Part shown: positions 17,484 through 26,675 of the stretch, piece by piece
How positions within the stretch are numbered: the first letter of the stretch is position 1
How the letters are laid out: each line of letters starts with the position of its first letter
Assembly: GCF_016860525.1 (NCBI RefSeq)
Contig: NZ_BNEA01000015.1
Location: 2,728,001 to 2,792,000 of the forward strand
Direction: 5' to 3'
Length of the DNA stretch: 64,000 nucleotides
From: Streptomyces rubradiris
GTDB lineage: Bacteria; Actinomycetota; Actinomycetes; Streptomycetales; Streptomycetaceae
Notes under the pieces: generated by a model
Told to the model about the DNA's origin: nothing
The model's database searches: none
The model's input: the letters and a program-made list of their open reading frames with translations, nothing else
Translations under genes and position numbers: made by a program

Positions 17484-17495
17484 GCCATTAATGGC
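17484..17495. promoter_or_regulatory. 12-bp perfect palindrome GCCATTAATGGC
   Basis: The perfect palindrome lies 79 bases before the lysozyme start in the MarR/lysozyme divergent region, with CTACGTGCGTAG just before it. Both could be binding sites for the neighbouring MarR protein. This is inference only. Confidence 0.35.
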
Positions 17496-17573
17496 ATGCC
17501 CACGCCCAGTGGGCCGGCGGTCACCCCCACGATCCCCACATCGCTCCCCCACTCCCCATCCCGGAGGCACGCC

Positions 17574-18416
17574 ATGACCGTGCTCAGACCCGGTCCCACC
17601 CGTCGTACCCACCCGCTCCGCCCGCGCCCCCTCGCCGTCCTGGTCACGGCCCTGCTCGCGGCGCTCTCCCTCACGCTCCCCCTCTCCGCCGCACGGGCCG
17701 CGGACGTGCCCGCCCGCGGTTCCGCCCACATGGGCATGGGCGTCCTCGCCCACGACGGACAGAACGGCACCCCCAGCACCGGCGACGCCACCCAGACCGA
17801 GGGCGTGGACGTCTCCAGCCACCAGGGCAACGTCGCCTGGTCCACGCTGTGGAACAGCGGGGTCCGCTGGGCGTACACGAAGGCGACGGAAGGCACGTAC
17901 TACACGAACCCCTACTTCGCCCAGCAGTACAACGGCTCGTACAACGTGGGCATGATCCGCGGCGCCTACCACTTCGCCACCCCGGACACCACCAGCGGCG
18001 CCGCCCAGGCCAACTACTTCGTCGACCACGGCGGCGGCTGGTCGCGGGACGGCAAGACCCTGCCCGGCGCCCTCGACATCGAGTGGAACCCGTACGGCGC
18101 CGCCTGCTACGGCAAGACCGCGAGCCAGATGGTCAGCTGGATCGCCGACTTCCTCAACACCTACAAGGCGCGCACCGGGCGGTACGCCGTGATCTACACC
18201 GCCACCACCTGGTGGACCCAGTGCACCGGCAACTACGGCGGCTTCGCGGTGAACCACCCGCTGTGGATCGCCCGCTACGCCGCGGACCCGGGGACGCTGC
18301 CGGCCGGGTGGTCGTTCTACACCATGTGGCAGTACACCTCCTCCGGCCCGACGGTCGGCGACCACAACAAGTTCAACGGCGCCCTGGACCGGGTACAGGC
18401 CCTGGCCAACGGCTGA
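17574..18416 (+). CDS. Secreted GH25 lysozyme (N-acetylmuramidase)
   Basis: A 280-residue protein starting at ATG 17574 behind GGAGG. A signal peptide (about 1-43) ends near AARAADVPARG. The GH25 (Chalaropsis/cellosyl-type) catalytic domain spans about 78-275, with GVDVSSHQG and the acid pair in LPGALDIEWNPYG. The enzyme cuts the MurNAc-GlcNAc bond of peptidoglycan, including O-acetylated forms. It has a single domain with no wall-binding repeats. It is probably exported by Sec or Tat; the long basic N-terminus would suit either. Confidence 0.93.
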   Translation: MTVLRPGPTRRTHPLRPRPLAVLVTALLAALSLTLPLSAARAADVPARGSAHMGMGVLAHDGQNGTPSTGDATQTEGVDVSSHQGNVAWSTLWNSGVRWAYTKATEGTYYTNPYFAQQYNGSYNVGMIRGAYHFATPDTTSGAAQANYFVDHGGGWSRDGKTLPGALDIEWNPYGAACYGKTASQMVSWIADFLNTYKARTGRYAVIYTATTWWTQCTGNYGGFAVNHPLWIARYAADPGTLPAGWSFYTMWQYTSSGPTVGDHNKFNGALDRVQALANG

Positions 18417-18476
18417 GCGGCGGCCGGCCGCGGGCCGTGTGGCGAGCGGGGACGGCCCCGGCCGGCGGGCGCCTCC

Positions 18477-18507
18477 GGGCGCGGGCCGTTCTCCCCGGCC
18501 CGCGCCC
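18477..18507. terminator. Perfect hairpin after the lysozyme gene
   Basis: GGGCGCGGGCC, a 9-base loop, then GGCCCGCGCCC gives an 11-bp perfect GC stem about 60 bases after the lysozyme stop. No T-run is present. Confidence 0.6.
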
Positions 18508-18581
18508 TGCGTTGGTGCTCCGCGCCGCCCGGGATCATGCTGGTCAGGAGAGCCTGCCGAGCAAGGGCGAGATGAGCGGCG

Positions 18582-20939
18582 ATGGAGCGACCAGCGACGT
18601 ACACGGCCACGGCCACCATCGATGAGCGGGGCATCCTGACCGGCTGGAGCGACGGCGCGCGGCGGCTGCTCGGCTACGACTCCCCGGCCGTGGTCGGCCG
18701 GCCCGCCGCCGCGCTGCTCGCCACCGACGCCGCCGGCGCCCGCCGTACCCTGGCCGGCCGCAGCCGCTGGCACGGCACCGTCCCGCTGCGCCACCAGGAC
18801 GGCCGGCGCCTGGAACTGGACGTCCTCGCCCACCGCCGCACCTCCCCCGCCGGGCGCACCGACTGGCTGGTGGTGAGCCCGGTGACGGCCCGGCCGCAGC
18901 CGCCCCGCGGCGATCCCCTGGAGGAGTGGACCTTTCTCCAGTCGCCGTTCCCGCTGGCCGTCTTCGACCCGGACCTGCGCCTGCTGCGGGCCAACCGCCG
19001 GCTGGAGCACGCCCTCGCCCTGCCCGAGGCCGCCATGCGCGGGCTGCGCCTGACCCACATCGTGCCCGGCGCCGCGAGCGAGGAGGCCGAGCGGTCCATG
19101 CGGGCGGCGCTGGAGTCCGGCCGGCCGCAGGAGGCACAGGGCCGGCTCGGCCCGGACTTCGGCCGGACCGCCGTCCTCACCCCGCTGAAGGACGCCGACG
19201 GCCGGGTCCGGGCCGTCTGCCTGTCCGTGTCGCGGCCGGCCCCGGACGCCGACGGGCCGTCCCCGGCGGACCGGACCGGCCCGCGCGCCGCGTCGGCGGC
19301 GGACCAGGTCCTCGCCGCCCAGGAACTCGGCAAGGTCACGGTCCCCCGGCTGGCCGACGTGATGGCCGTCGACCTGCTGGACCGTCCGCGTTCCGGCGGC
19401 AGCGGGGCCGGCGGCCCGCAGCCGGGGCAGGTCGTGCTGCGCCGGGCCGCCCTGCGCGCGGTCCCGGACGGCACGGGGACCACCCGGGGCACCTGCGTCG
19501 GCGAGGCAGTCGTCTGCCCGGCCGGCTCGCCGCCCGCCCGCTGCCTGGCGACCGCCCGCCCGCTGCTGTACGACACGGCGGAACCGGGCATCGCCGAGTG
19601 GGCGGCGCTGGACCCGTGCGCCGGGTGGCTGCGCGCCTCCGGCACCCGGTCCCTGCTGGCGGTGCCGCTGGTCGGCGCGGGCGGCACGCTCGGCGTGGCC
19701 CTGTTCGGCCGTACCCGGCGGCGGGAGCGGTTCGGGCCGGAGGACGTACGGCTCGCCGAGGAGTTCACCGCCAAGGCCGCCGCCTGCATCGAACAGGCCC
19801 GCGCCGAGGCCCCGGCCCCCGACACCGCGCCCCTGCGGCACGGCCTGCTGCCGCATCCGCTGCCCGACCAGGCCGCCCTGGAGATCACCACCCGCTGTCT
19901 GCCGGCCGCGGGCGGGACCGGTCCGGGCGGCGAGTGGTTCGACGTGATCCCGCTGTCGGGGGCGCGGGTGGCGCTCGTCGCGGGCGACGCGGCGGGCCGC
20001 GGCATCCGCGCCTCGGCCACCGTGGGCCGGCTGCGCACGGCGGTGCGCACCCTGGCCGACGTGGACCTGCCCGCCGACGAGCTGCTCGCCCACCTGGACG
20101 ACCTGGTGCTGCGGCTGGCGGCCGACGAGAGCAGCGCGGACCCGGCCACCGAGACCGCCGGCGGCATCGGCACCACCTGCCTGTACGCCGTCTACGACCC
20201 CGTATCGCGCCGGTGCGCGGCGGCCCGGGCCGGGCACCCGGCGCCCGCCGTGGTCACCCCCGACGGCGCCGTCCGCGTCCTCGACGTGCCCGCCGGGCCG
20301 CCGCTGGGGCTGGGCGGGCCGCCCTTCGAGGCGGTCGAGACGGAGCTGCCCGAGGGCAGCCTGCTGGCGCTGTGCGCGAACGGGCCGTCCGAGCCCGACG
20401 GCCGGGCCGTCGGCCGGGCCCTGGACGGGGTGTACGGCGCACCGGACCGTCCGGCGCCGTCGCTGGACTCGGTGTGCGACCGGGTCCTCACCGGGCTGGC
20501 CGGCCCCCGCCCGGACGACCACGTCTCCCTGCTGCTGGCCCGTACCCGGGCCCTGCCCGAGGACCGGGTGGCCTGCTGGGAGCTGGAGCACGAGCCGACC
20601 GTCGTCTCCCTGGCCCGCCGGTACGTGGAGGAGCAGCTGTCCGCCTGGGACCTCCAGGAGGCCGCGTTCACCACCGAGCTGATCGTCAGCGAACTGGTCA
20701 CCAACGCCATCCGCTACGGCCGCCCGCCCGTCCGGCTCCGGCTGCTGCGCCCGGGCGCCGGCCTGATCTGCGAGGTGTACGACGCCAGCGGCAGCACCCC
20801 GCACATGCGCCGGGCCCGGATCTTCGACGAGGGCGGCCGGGGGCTGCTGCTGGTCGCGCAGCTCGCCGAGCGCTGGGGCACCCGGCACGAGCGGACCGGC
20901 AAGACGGTGTGGGCGGAGCAGACCCCGGCCGCGCTCTGA
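18582..20939 (+). CDS. PAS-PAS-GAF-PP2C-HATPase regulatory phosphatase
   Basis: A 785-residue multidomain cytoplasmic protein. In order: PAS (about 8-95), a second PAS (about 115-210, QSPFPLAVFDPDLRLL), GAF (about 240-405), a SpoIIE-type PP2C phosphatase (about 420-640, with ARVALVAGDAAGRGI and ending RPDDHVSLLLART), and an RsbW-like HATPase (about 655-780, SELVTNAIRYGR and GGRGLLLV). Such proteins link a sensed signal to partner switching, dephosphorylating anti-anti-sigma factors and possibly acting as an anti-sigma kinase. No such partner is adjacent. This architecture is very common in Streptomyces. Confidence 0.93.
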   Translation: MERPATYTATATIDERGILTGWSDGARRLLGYDSPAVVGRPAAALLATDAAGARRTLAGRSRWHGTVPLRHQDGRRLELDVLAHRRTSPAGRTDWLVVSPVTARPQPPRGDPLEEWTFLQSPFPLAVFDPDLRLLRANRRLEHALALPEAAMRGLRLTHIVPGAASEEAERSMRAALESGRPQEAQGRLGPDFGRTAVLTPLKDADGRVRAVCLSVSRPAPDADGPSPADRTGPRAASAADQVLAAQELGKVTVPRLADVMAVDLLDRPRSGGSGAGGPQPGQVVLRRAALRAVPDGTGTTRGTCVGEAVVCPAGSPPARCLATARPLLYDTAEPGIAEWAALDPCAGWLRASGTRSLLAVPLVGAGGTLGVALFGRTRRRERFGPEDVRLAEEFTAKAAACIEQARAEAPAPDTAPLRHGLLPHPLPDQAALEITTRCLPAAGGTGPGGEWFDVIPLSGARVALVAGDAAGRGIRASATVGRLRTAVRTLADVDLPADELLAHLDDLVLRLAADESSADPATETAGGIGTTCLYAVYDPVSRRCAAARAGHPAPAVVTPDGAVRVLDVPAGPPLGLGGPPFEAVETELPEGSLLALCANGPSEPDGRAVGRALDGVYGAPDRPAPSLDSVCDRVLTGLAGPRPDDHVSLLLARTRALPEDRVACWELEHEPTVVSLARRYVEEQLSAWDLQEAAFTTELIVSELVTNAIRYGRPPVRLRLLRPGAGLICEVYDASGSTPHMRRARIFDEGGRGLLLVAQLAERWGTRHERTGKTVWAEQTPAAL

Positions 20940-20967
20940 GAGGGAAACAGCGGGTACAGGGTGTGGC

Positions 20968-21000
20968 GGAGGCCCGGGCCTCCCTCACGGAACCCGGGCC
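20968..21000. terminator. Candidate bidirectional terminator before lon end
   Basis: Between convergent genes, GGCCCGGG (20971-20978) can pair with CCCGGGCC (20993-21000). A tighter alternative is the 16-base palindrome at 20968-20983. It is GC-only with no T-tract. Confidence 0.4.
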
Positions 21001-21021
21001 CCGCCCTTCCCGTGGCGTCCG

Positions 21022-23460
21022 TCACGCCGCCGCGGGAACCGCCGGCTCCACGCCGTCCGCGGCCGGCGCGAGCGCCAGCTCCAGGACCTGGCGGACGTCG
21101 GTGACGGCGTGGACGTCGAGCTTGTCCAGCACCTCGGCCGGCACGTCGTCCAGGTCGGGCTCGTTGCGCTTGGGGATGATCACGGTGGTCACCCCGGCGC
21201 GGTGGGCGGCGAGCAGCTTCTGCTTCACGCCGCCGATGGGCAGGACCCGGCCGGTCAGCGAGACCTCGCCGGTCATCGCCACATCCGTGCGGACCAGCCG
21301 GCCCGACAGCAGCGAGGCGAGGGCCGTGGTCATCGTGATGCCCGCGCTGGGGCCGTCCTTGGGCACCGCGCCCGCCGGGAAGTGGATGTGCACGCCCCGG
21401 TCCTTCAGGTCGGCCACCGGCAGTTCCAGTTCGGCGCCGTGGCTGCGCAGGAAGCTCAGCGCGATCTGCGCCGACTCCTTCATCACGTCACCCAGCTGGC
21501 CGGTCAGGGTCAGGCCCGCCGCGCCCGTCTCCGGGTCGGCCAGGGACGCCTCCACGTAGAGCACGTCGCCGCCGGCGCCGGTGACCGCGAGACCGGTCGC
21601 CACGCCGGGCACCGCCGTACGGCGCTCGGCCGGGTCCTGCGCGGACTCGGGCACGTGGTGCGGCCGGCCGATCAGGTCGCGCAGATCGCCGTCGGTGACG
21701 GTGAACGGCAGCTCCCGCTCGCCCAGTTCGTGCTGAGCGGCGATCTTGCGCAGCAGGCGCGCGATCGAGCGCTCCAGGGTGCGCACGCCCGCCTCGCGCG
21801 TGTACTCGCCGGCCAGCTTGCGCAGGGCGCTCTCCTCCAGGGTGACCTCGTCCCGGTCCAGGCCGGCCCGCTCCAGCTGGCGCGGGAGCAGGTGGTCGCG
21901 GGCGATGACGACCTTCTCGTCCTCGGTGTAGCCGTCCAGGCGGACGATCTCCATGCGGTCGGCGAGGGCCTCCGGGATGGCCTCCAGGACGTTGGCGGTG
22001 GCGAGGAAGACCACGTCGGAGAGGTCCAGCTCGACCTCCAGGTAGTGGTCGCGGAAGGTGTGGTTCTGCGCCGGGTCGAGGACTTCGAGCAGGGCGGCGG
22101 CCGGGTCGCCCCGGAAGTCGGAGCCCACCTTGTCGATCTCGTCCAGCAGGATCACCGGGTTCATCGACCCGGCCTCCTTGACGGCGCGCACGATCCGGCC
22201 GGGCAGCGCACCCACGTACGTACGGCGGTGGCCGCGGATCTCGGCCTCGTCCCGGACGCCGCCGAGGGCGACCCGGACGAACTTGCGGCCCATGGCGTGC
22301 GCGACGGACTCGCCGAGGCTGGTCTTGCCGACGCCGGGCGGGCCGACGAGGGCCAGCACCGCGCCGCCGCGCCGCCCGCCGACGACGCCCAGGCCCCGGT
22401 CGGCGCGCCGCTTGCGCACGGCCAGGTACTCGGTGATGCGTTCCTTGACGTCCTCCAGGCCCGCGTGCTCGGCGTCGAGCACGGCCTTGGCACCCCGGAT
22501 GTCGTACGCGGAAGCGCTGTCATCGGTTCGCTCGTTCCACGGCATCTCCAGGACGGTGTCCAGCCAGGTGCGGATCCAGGAGCCCTCGGGCGACTGGTCG
22601 GAGGCGCGCTCCAGCTTGTCGACCTCCTTCAGGGCGGCCTCGCGGACCTTCTCCGGCAGGTCGGCGGCCTCCACACGGGCGCGGTAGTCGTCGGACTCCT
22701 CGGCCGCGTCCTTGGAGTTCTCCCCGTTCAGCTCGCGCAGTTCCTTGCGCACGGCCTCCAGCTGACGGCGCAGCAGGAACTCGCGCTGCTGCTTGTCGAC
22801 GCCTTCCTGGACGTCCTTGGCGATGGTCTCGGCCACCTCCTGCTCGGCGAGGTGGTCGCGCAGCTGCTGGGTGGCGAGGCGGAGGCGGGCCACCGGGTCG
22901 GCGGTCTCCAGCAGTTCGACCTTCTGCTCGGTGGACAGGAAGGGCGAGTAGCCGGAGTTGTCGGCCAGCGCGGAGACGTCGTCGATGGCCTGGACGCGGT
23001 CCACGACCTGCCAGGCGCCGCGCTTGCGCAGCCAGCTGGTGGCGAGCGCCTTGTACTCCTTGACGAGTTCGGCGACCTGACCCGGCAGCGGGTCCGGCAC
23101 GCTCTCCTCGACGCCGGCGCCCTCGACCCAGAGCGCGGCGCCCGGTCCGGTGGTGCCGGCGCCGATGCGGACCCGGCTCCGGCCGCGGATCAGGGCCCCG
23201 GGGTCACCGTCGGCCAGCCGGCCCACCTGCTCCACCGTGCCGAGGACGCCCGTCTTGGCGTACGTGCCGTCGACCCGAGGCACCAGCAGCACCTTGGGCT
23301 TGCCGGGTTCGGAGCGGGCGGCGGCCTGCGCGGCCTCCACCGCGGCCCGCACCTCGGCGTCGCTCAGGTCCAGCGGAACCACCATGCCGGGCAGTACCAC
23401 TTCGTCGTCGAGCGGCAGCACGGGCAGGGTCAGCGTGAACGCCGGTGACTCAGCAGCCAT
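21022..23460 (-). CDS. lon: ATP-dependent Lon protease
   Basis: An 812-residue Lon protease that degrades misfolded and regulatory proteins in the cytoplasm as a hexamer. Domains: LAN substrate-recognition domain (about 8-210), helical linker, AAA+ module (Walker A GPPGVGKTS near 370, Walker B VILLDEIDKVG), and the C-terminal protease with a Ser-Lys dyad: Ser705 in KDGPSAGI and Lys746 in GGVKQKLL. Length is standard for LonA. Upstream lies a HAIR-like element, consistent with HspR heat-shock control described for lon in Streptomyces. Confidence 0.98.
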   Translation of the reverse strand: MAAESPAFTLTLPVLPLDDEVVLPGMVVPLDLSDAEVRAAVEAAQAAARSEPGKPKVLLVPRVDGTYAKTGVLGTVEQVGRLADGDPGALIRGRSRVRIGAGTTGPGAALWVEGAGVEESVPDPLPGQVAELVKEYKALATSWLRKRGAWQVVDRVQAIDDVSALADNSGYSPFLSTEQKVELLETADPVARLRLATQQLRDHLAEQEVAETIAKDVQEGVDKQQREFLLRRQLEAVRKELRELNGENSKDAAEESDDYRARVEAADLPEKVREAALKEVDKLERASDQSPEGSWIRTWLDTVLEMPWNERTDDSASAYDIRGAKAVLDAEHAGLEDVKERITEYLAVRKRRADRGLGVVGGRRGGAVLALVGPPGVGKTSLGESVAHAMGRKFVRVALGGVRDEAEIRGHRRTYVGALPGRIVRAVKEAGSMNPVILLDEIDKVGSDFRGDPAAALLEVLDPAQNHTFRDHYLEVELDLSDVVFLATANVLEAIPEALADRMEIVRLDGYTEDEKVVIARDHLLPRQLERAGLDRDEVTLEESALRKLAGEYTREAGVRTLERSIARLLRKIAAQHELGERELPFTVTDGDLRDLIGRPHHVPESAQDPAERRTAVPGVATGLAVTGAGGDVLYVEASLADPETGAAGLTLTGQLGDVMKESAQIALSFLRSHGAELELPVADLKDRGVHIHFPAGAVPKDGPSAGITMTTALASLLSGRLVRTDVAMTGEVSLTGRVLPIGGVKQKLLAAHRAGVTTVIIPKRNEPDLDDVPAEVLDKLDVHAVTDVRQVLELALAPAADGVEPAVPAAA

Positions 23461-23481
23461 GATCTCCCCTTAGGCAGTCAA

Positions 23482-23502
23482 CTTGAGCTATGCCGACTCA
23501 AT
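23482..23502 (-). promoter_or_regulatory. HAIR-like element (HspR operator) upstream of lon
   Basis: CTTGAGC, 7 bases, ACTCAAT. The known HAIR consensus is CTTGAGT-N7-ACTCAAG, so 12 of 14 specified bases match and the spacing is exact. It sits 22 bases upstream of the lon ATG, where HspR binding would block transcription. Confidence 0.8.
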
Positions 23503-23699
23503 GTTCCGGCGGAGCCGATTGTTCCCGGAGACTTGTTCGCTCTGAGCGATCAGTTGCTCCCACCGGCGCACCCGGGGCCTCGGCGGTGAGGACCGGTCGG
23601 CCCCACACCCGTCGGCCGCCCCGCCCGCCCTCGCCGTGGACCACTCGTCCGTGGGCGTCCTGTCCAATTCCCGTGACCATCGGGCCCTGTTCGAGCAGG

Positions 23700-24386
23700 A
23701 TGGGGGACATGACTGCCGTGTACGACACCCCCGTGGTCCTGGATCGACGCGAAGGCCCGTACGGCGAGGTGGTGCTGCGCAGGCACGGTGCGCTCCTGCA
23801 GATCATCGCCAACGGCTGCTTCCTGATGGACACCTCCGACGGCCGCTCGGAGCGGCTGCTGGTCGACGCCGCCCGTGACGCGCTGGACGGGCGCGCGGCC
23901 CCGGCGGTGCTGATCGGGGGGCTGGGCGTGGGCTTCTCGCTCGCACACGCCGCCGCCGATCCGAGGTGGGGCCGGATCACCGTGGTCGAACGCGAGCCCG
24001 CCGTCATCGACTGGCACCAAGGCGGCCCGCTCGCCGAGATCTCCGCCGGCGCCCTCGCCGACCCCCGCACCACGATCGTCCGATCCGACCTCGTCGCGTA
24101 CGTCAATGAGACATCCGACACGTTCGACGCGCTCTGCCTCGACATCGACAACGGCCCCGGCTGGACCGTCACCGAGGACAACGACAGCCTCTATTCACCG
24201 GCCGGACTGGCGGCCTGCGCAAGGGTGTTGAGGCCCGGCGGAGTGCTCGCGGTGTGGTCCGCCGAACCCTCTCCGGAATTTGAAGGAACCTTGCGGAATG
24301 CCGGGTTCCAGCGGGTGCGTACCGAAGAGGTGCCCGTTGCCCGGGGCGTTCCCGACGCCGTCCACCTCGCCGTCCGACCTGGATAG
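23700..24386 (+). CDS. Spermidine-synthase-like / class I methyltransferase-fold protein
   Basis: About 228 residues from ATG 23700, or 225 from ATG 23709 three codons on. The fold is Rossmann-like: AVLIGGLGVGFSLAHA (nucleotide-binding loop, near residue 75), ITVVEREPAVIDWH (acidic end of strand 2) and LCLDIDNGPGW (strand 4). It resembles the spermidine-synthase-like proteins of actinobacteria, which often lack the polyamine residues, so the reaction is uncertain. It is divergent from lon and precedes a two-component system. Confidence 0.75.
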   Translation: MGDMTAVYDTPVVLDRREGPYGEVVLRRHGALLQIIANGCFLMDTSDGRSERLLVDAARDALDGRAAPAVLIGGLGVGFSLAHAAADPRWGRITVVEREPAVIDWHQGGPLAEISAGALADPRTTIVRSDLVAYVNETSDTFDALCLDIDNGPGWTVTEDNDSLYSPAGLAACARVLRPGGVLAVWSAEPSPEFEGTLRNAGFQRVRTEEVPVARGVPDAVHLAVRPG

Positions 24387-24512
24387 CGACAGCGCGGTGA
24401 GTCCCCGTAATGTGCTGCCCTGACGCGGATCATTCAGCCGATCGGGCAAGCGTCGGACGCAGACATGGGATCACCCCACGGATTCCGGAAAGCAACACAA
24501 CAGGGGCGGGCG

Positions 24513-25253
24513 ATGGAGCAGACACACACCTCCCAGAGCGGCGCGGCGACGACCACCCCGGGCGCACAGCGCCGGGTGCTGGTCGTCGAGGACGACCCCA
24601 CGATCGTCGACGCCATCGCGGCCCGGCTCCGTGCCGAGGGATTCCTGGTGCAGACGGCGGCCGACGGTCCGGCCGCCGTCGACACGGCCGAGGCCTGGCA
24701 GCCCGACCTGCTGATCCTCGACATCATGCTGCCCGGCTTCGACGGCCTGGAGGTGTGCCGGCGGGTGCAGGCGCAACGGCCGGTGCCGGTGCTGATGCTG
24801 ACCGCGCGGGACGACGAGACGGACATGCTGGTCGGGCTCGGCGTGGGCGCCGACGACTACATGACCAAGCCGTTCTCCATGCGTGAGCTGGCGGCCCGGG
24901 TGCATGTGCTGCTGCGCCGGGTGGAGCGGGCCGCGCTGGCCGCCGCCACGCCCCGCACCGGCATCCTGCGCCTCGGCGAGCTGGAGATCGACCACGCCCA
25001 GCGCCGGGTGCGGGTGAAGTCCGAGGACGTCCACCTGACGCCGACCGAGTTCGACCTGCTGGTGTGCCTGGCGAACACCCCGCGCGCGGTGCTCTCCCGG
25101 GAGCAGTTGCTGGCCGAGGTGTGGGACTGGGCGGACGCCTCCGGCACCCGCACGGTCGACAGCCACATCAAGGCGCTGCGCCGCAAGATCGGCGCGGAGC
25201 GGATCCGGACCGTGCACGGCGTGGGCTACGCGCTGGAGACACCGACCCTGTGA
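24513..25253 (+). CDS. OmpR/PhoB-type response regulator
   Basis: A 246-residue regulator: receiver domain (about 27-140) with acidic pocket VEDD, phospho-acceptor Asp70 in LLILDIMLPG, and conserved Thr and Lys (TARDD, KPFSM); then a winged-helix DNA-binding domain (about 155-245) with DVHLTPTEFDLLVCLA and TRTVDSHIKALRRKIG. ATG 24513 follows CAGGGGCGG. The stop overlaps the kinase GTG, so the pair is coupled. The signal and targets are unknown. Confidence 0.94.
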   Translation: MEQTHTSQSGAATTTPGAQRRVLVVEDDPTIVDAIAARLRAEGFLVQTAADGPAAVDTAEAWQPDLLILDIMLPGFDGLEVCRRVQAQRPVPVLMLTARDDETDMLVGLGVGADDYMTKPFSMRELAARVHVLLRRVERAALAAATPRTGILRLGELEIDHAQRRVRVKSEDVHLTPTEFDLLVCLANTPRAVLSREQLLAEVWDWADASGTRTVDSHIKALRRKIGAERIRTVHGVGYALETPTL

Positions 25254-26374
25254 GCGGCAGCGGGCGCCAGGCCGCACGGAGGAGCCCCGGGGCCCTCGGC
25301 GAGGAACCCTGGGGCGGCGTGCGCCCGTTCTCGATCAAGACCAAGCTGGGTGCGCTGGTCGTCATCGCGGTGCTCATCACCACCGGCCTGTCGCTCGTCG
25401 CGGTGCACACCCAGACGGAGCTGCGCTTCATCACGGTCTTCTCGATGATCGCCACCCTGCTCATCACCCAGTTCGTGGCGCACTCGCTGACCATGCCGCT
25501 GGACGAGATGAACACGGTGGCCCGCTCCATATCGCAGGGCGACTACACGCGCCGGGTGCGGGAGAACCGCCGCGACGAACTCGGCGACCTGGCGCAGACG
25601 ATCAACGTCATGGCCGACGAGCTGGAGGCCCAGGACAACCAGCGCAAGGAGCTGGTGGCGAACGTCTCGCACGAGCTGCGCACCCCGATCGCCGGGCTGC
25701 GCGCGGTGCTGGAGAACATCGTCGACGGGGTCACCGAGGCCGATCCGGAGACCATGCGGACGGCCCTGAAGCAGACCGAGCGGCTGGGCCGCCTGGTGGA
25801 GACCCTGCTGGACCTGTCCCGGCTGGACAACGGCGTGGTGCCGCTGAAGGCGCGCCGGTTCGAGGTGTGGCCGTACCTGTCGGGCGTGCTGAAGGAGGCC
25901 AACATGGTCGCCTCCGTGCGCGCGGGCATCGCCTCCGGCTCGGGCAGCCACACCCGCACCGACGTCCATCTGCACCTGGACGTCTCGCCGCCGGAGCTGA
26001 CCGCCCACGCGGACCCCGAGCGCATCCACCAGGTCGTCGCCAACCTGATCGACAACGCGGTCAAACACAGCCCGCCGCACGGCCGGGTGACCGTGAAGGC
26101 GCGGCGCGGGCCGCAGCCGGAGTCACTGGTGCTGGAGGTCCTGGACGAGGGCCCGGGCATCCCCCGGTCCGAGTGGCACCGGGTGTTCGAGCGGTTCAAC
26201 CGGGGCGCGGTCACCCGGCCGCACGGCCCGGGCAGCGACGGCGGCACCGGGCTCGGCCTGGCGATCGCCCGGTGGGCGGTGGATCTGCACGGCGGCCGGA
26301 TCGGGGTGGCCGAATCCGAGCGTGGCTGCCGGATCATCGTCACTCTTCCGGGACTGACTTCCCTGACGAGTTGA
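25250..26374 (+). CDS. Sensor histidine kinase partner
   Basis: A 374-residue kinase from the GTG overlapping the regulator stop. Two membrane helices (about 33-52 and 60-80) are separated by only a few residues, so it has almost no extracellular domain and probably senses membrane or internal cues. HAMP follows (about 80-130), then HisKA with [12 protein letters not shown] (His141) and HATPase with [10 protein letters not shown] and [12 protein letters not shown]. It should phosphorylate the coupled response regulator. Confidence 0.94.
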   Translation: MSGSGRQAARRSPGALGEEPWGGVRPFSIKTKLGALVVIAVLITTGLSLVAVHTQTELRFITVFSMIATLLITQFVAHSLTMPLDEMNTVARSISQGDYTRRVRENRRDELGDLAQTINVMADELEAQDNQRKELVANVSHELRTPIAGLRAVLENIVDGVTEADPETMRTALKQTERLGRLVETLLDLSRLDNGVVPLKARRFEVWPYLSGVLKEANMVASVRAGIASGSGSHTRTDVHLHLDVSPPELTAHADPERIHQVVANLIDNAVKHSPPHGRVTVKARRGPQPESLVLEVLDEGPGIPRSEWHRVFERFNRGAVTRPHGPGSDGGTGLGLAIARWAVDLHGGRIGVAESERGCRIIVTLPGLTSLTS

Positions 26375-26675
26375 CGTAGGGTCCGAACCGGAAGCACAAG
26401 ATCCACGACGGTCCCCGGCGGGTTCGCGCGGCAGGACACGTGTGATCGGCGCAGGCCCGGGCACCCGCCTGACGACGGCGGCGGCGGGCCCCGCCGGTGC
26501 ACCCTCTCACCTGCGGAACCACGCTTGTTTCCCGCCATATCAAGCCCCGAAACAAGATTTCCGATGTGACTTACGCGACGATGACCTTGCCCGACCTGAC
26601 CTTCCCGGCCATGGAGGCGTAGCCTTTATTCCCGCTGTCCATCACCTTGTGAAGCGGAAGAGGGCGGTTGCCGCC
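26375..26675. other. Intergenic region upstream of kgd
   Basis: 301 bases, somewhat less GC-rich near 26520-26640 than its neighbours, which fits a promoter and leader for kgd. I could not pick a convincing -35/-10 pair. In-frame codons upstream of the kgd start have no ribosome site. Confidence 0.3.

Noticed and set aside
26442..26675. N-terminal extension of kgd
   Set aside because: Open but without a ribosome site, and the conserved N-terminus starts at GTG 26676.
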